From Gammaproteobacteria bacterium (GTDB taxonomy: Bacteria > Pseudomonadota > Gammaproteobacteria > GCA-001735895), in the NCBI GenBank assembly GCA_027293245.1, contig JAPUFZ010000304.1, positions 1 through 5,868 of the forward strand: a stretch of 5,868 nucleotides of DNA, written 5' to 3'. The position numbers were made by a program, and so were the translations under genes. Positions 5,641 through 5,868 of this stretch are shown piece by piece. Below the pieces are notes generated by a model that was not told where the DNA came from, did no database searches, and was given only the letters and a program-made list of their open reading frames with translations. Each line of letters opens with the position of its first letter. Within the stretch, counting starts at the first letter, position 1.

Positions 5641-5868
5641 ATGTCTGAACATTTAATCTCCGCCTACAACTCACTACCCGTCAGCTTTACCCGGGGTGAT
5701 GGCATTTACCTCTGGAATGCCGATGGTAAACAGTATCTCGATGCGCTATGCGGTATCTCGGTTACCAGTCTCGGACATAATTATCCTGCCGTGACCGAAG
5801 CCATACAACAGCAGGCTGCCATCCTTTTGCATACCTCAAATATCTACACCATCGAGTGGCAACAAAAA
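5641..5868 (+). CDS. argD: Acetylornithine aminotransferase (ArgD), 3' end outside the window
   Basis: Only the first 76 residues are visible. They match the N-terminus of class-III, PLP-dependent acetylornithine/succinyldiaminopimelate aminotransferases: LPVSFTRGDGIYLWNADGK (12-30), YLDALCGISVTSLGHNYPAV (32-51) and LLHTSNIYTI (62-71). The enzyme makes N-acetylornithine from N-acetylglutamate semialdehyde in arginine synthesis and often also serves lysine synthesis. The PLP lysine lies beyond the window. ATG 5641 fits the usual family start (MSEHLISAYNSLPV), but there is no clear Shine-Dalgarno upstream; only a short AAG adjoins the ATG. A terminator, a dyad and a promoter-like sequence lie between it and the preceding gene. 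Other class-III aminotransferases (e.g. succinylornithine transaminase AstC/AruC) share this N-terminus, so the exact substrate is less certain than the family. Confidence 0.87.
   Translation, partial: MSEHLISAYNSLPVSFTRGDGIYLWNADGKQYLDALCGISVTSLGHNYPAVTEAIQQQAAILLHTSNIYTIEWQQK

Noticed and set aside
1..5868. CRISPR, insertion sequence, tRNA, rRNA or riboswitch
   Set aside because: No regularly spaced repeats, transposase, terminal inverted repeats, tRNA-like or conserved rRNA sequences were recognised by reading.

Overview
The window looks like ordinary chromosome of a gammaproteobacterium of moderate GC content. The evidence is the pyrC-rnt gene pair, RNase T itself (a mainly gammaproteobacterial enzyme), a CGFS glutaredoxin of GrxD type, and an argD start that resembles Pseudomonas-like ArgD proteins. 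From memory, pseudomonads also carry pyrC next to rnt with grxD and arginine genes in the wider neighbourhood. No mobile element, CRISPR array, rRNA or tRNA was seen.

Layout. (1) 1-1468, plus strand: the 3' part of pyrC (dihydroorotase, pyrimidine synthesis), overlapped by rnt (RNase T, 3' trimming of stable RNA). (2) 1469-2419, plus strand: a receiver protein with a GGDEF-like domain whose active-site motif is destroyed. It probably starts at TTG, and a 16-codon ORF overlaps that start. (3) 2420-2519: a convergent intergenic region with a rho-independent terminator oriented for grxD. (4) 2520-4723, minus strand: grxD, and upstream of it a class-II glutamine amidotransferase of the asparagine-synthase superfamily that looks more like the N-acetylglutaminylglutamine amidotransferase (AsnO) branch than AsnB. 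The 104-bp gap between the two holds a possible grxD promoter and a dyad. (5) 4724-4892: a divergent promoter region. (6) 4893-5489, plus strand: an integral membrane protein resembling the PuuD (urate hydroxylase) membrane domain without a cytochrome c domain, followed by a strong terminator. (7) 5490-5640: a terminator, a near-perfect 22-bp dyad and a candidate promoter. (8) 5641-5868: the 5' end of argD (acetylornithine aminotransferase), cut by the window edge.

Functionally this is mostly a patchwork of small housekeeping transcription units: pyrimidine and arginine synthesis, RNA maturation, and Fe-S/redox handling. The less ordinary members are the diguanylate-cyclase-like receiver protein that cannot be catalytic, the AsnO-like amidotransferase without visible partner genes, and the stand-alone PuuD-like membrane protein. 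No clearly new multi-gene system is evident. The best leads are these three proteins and two operator-like dyads.
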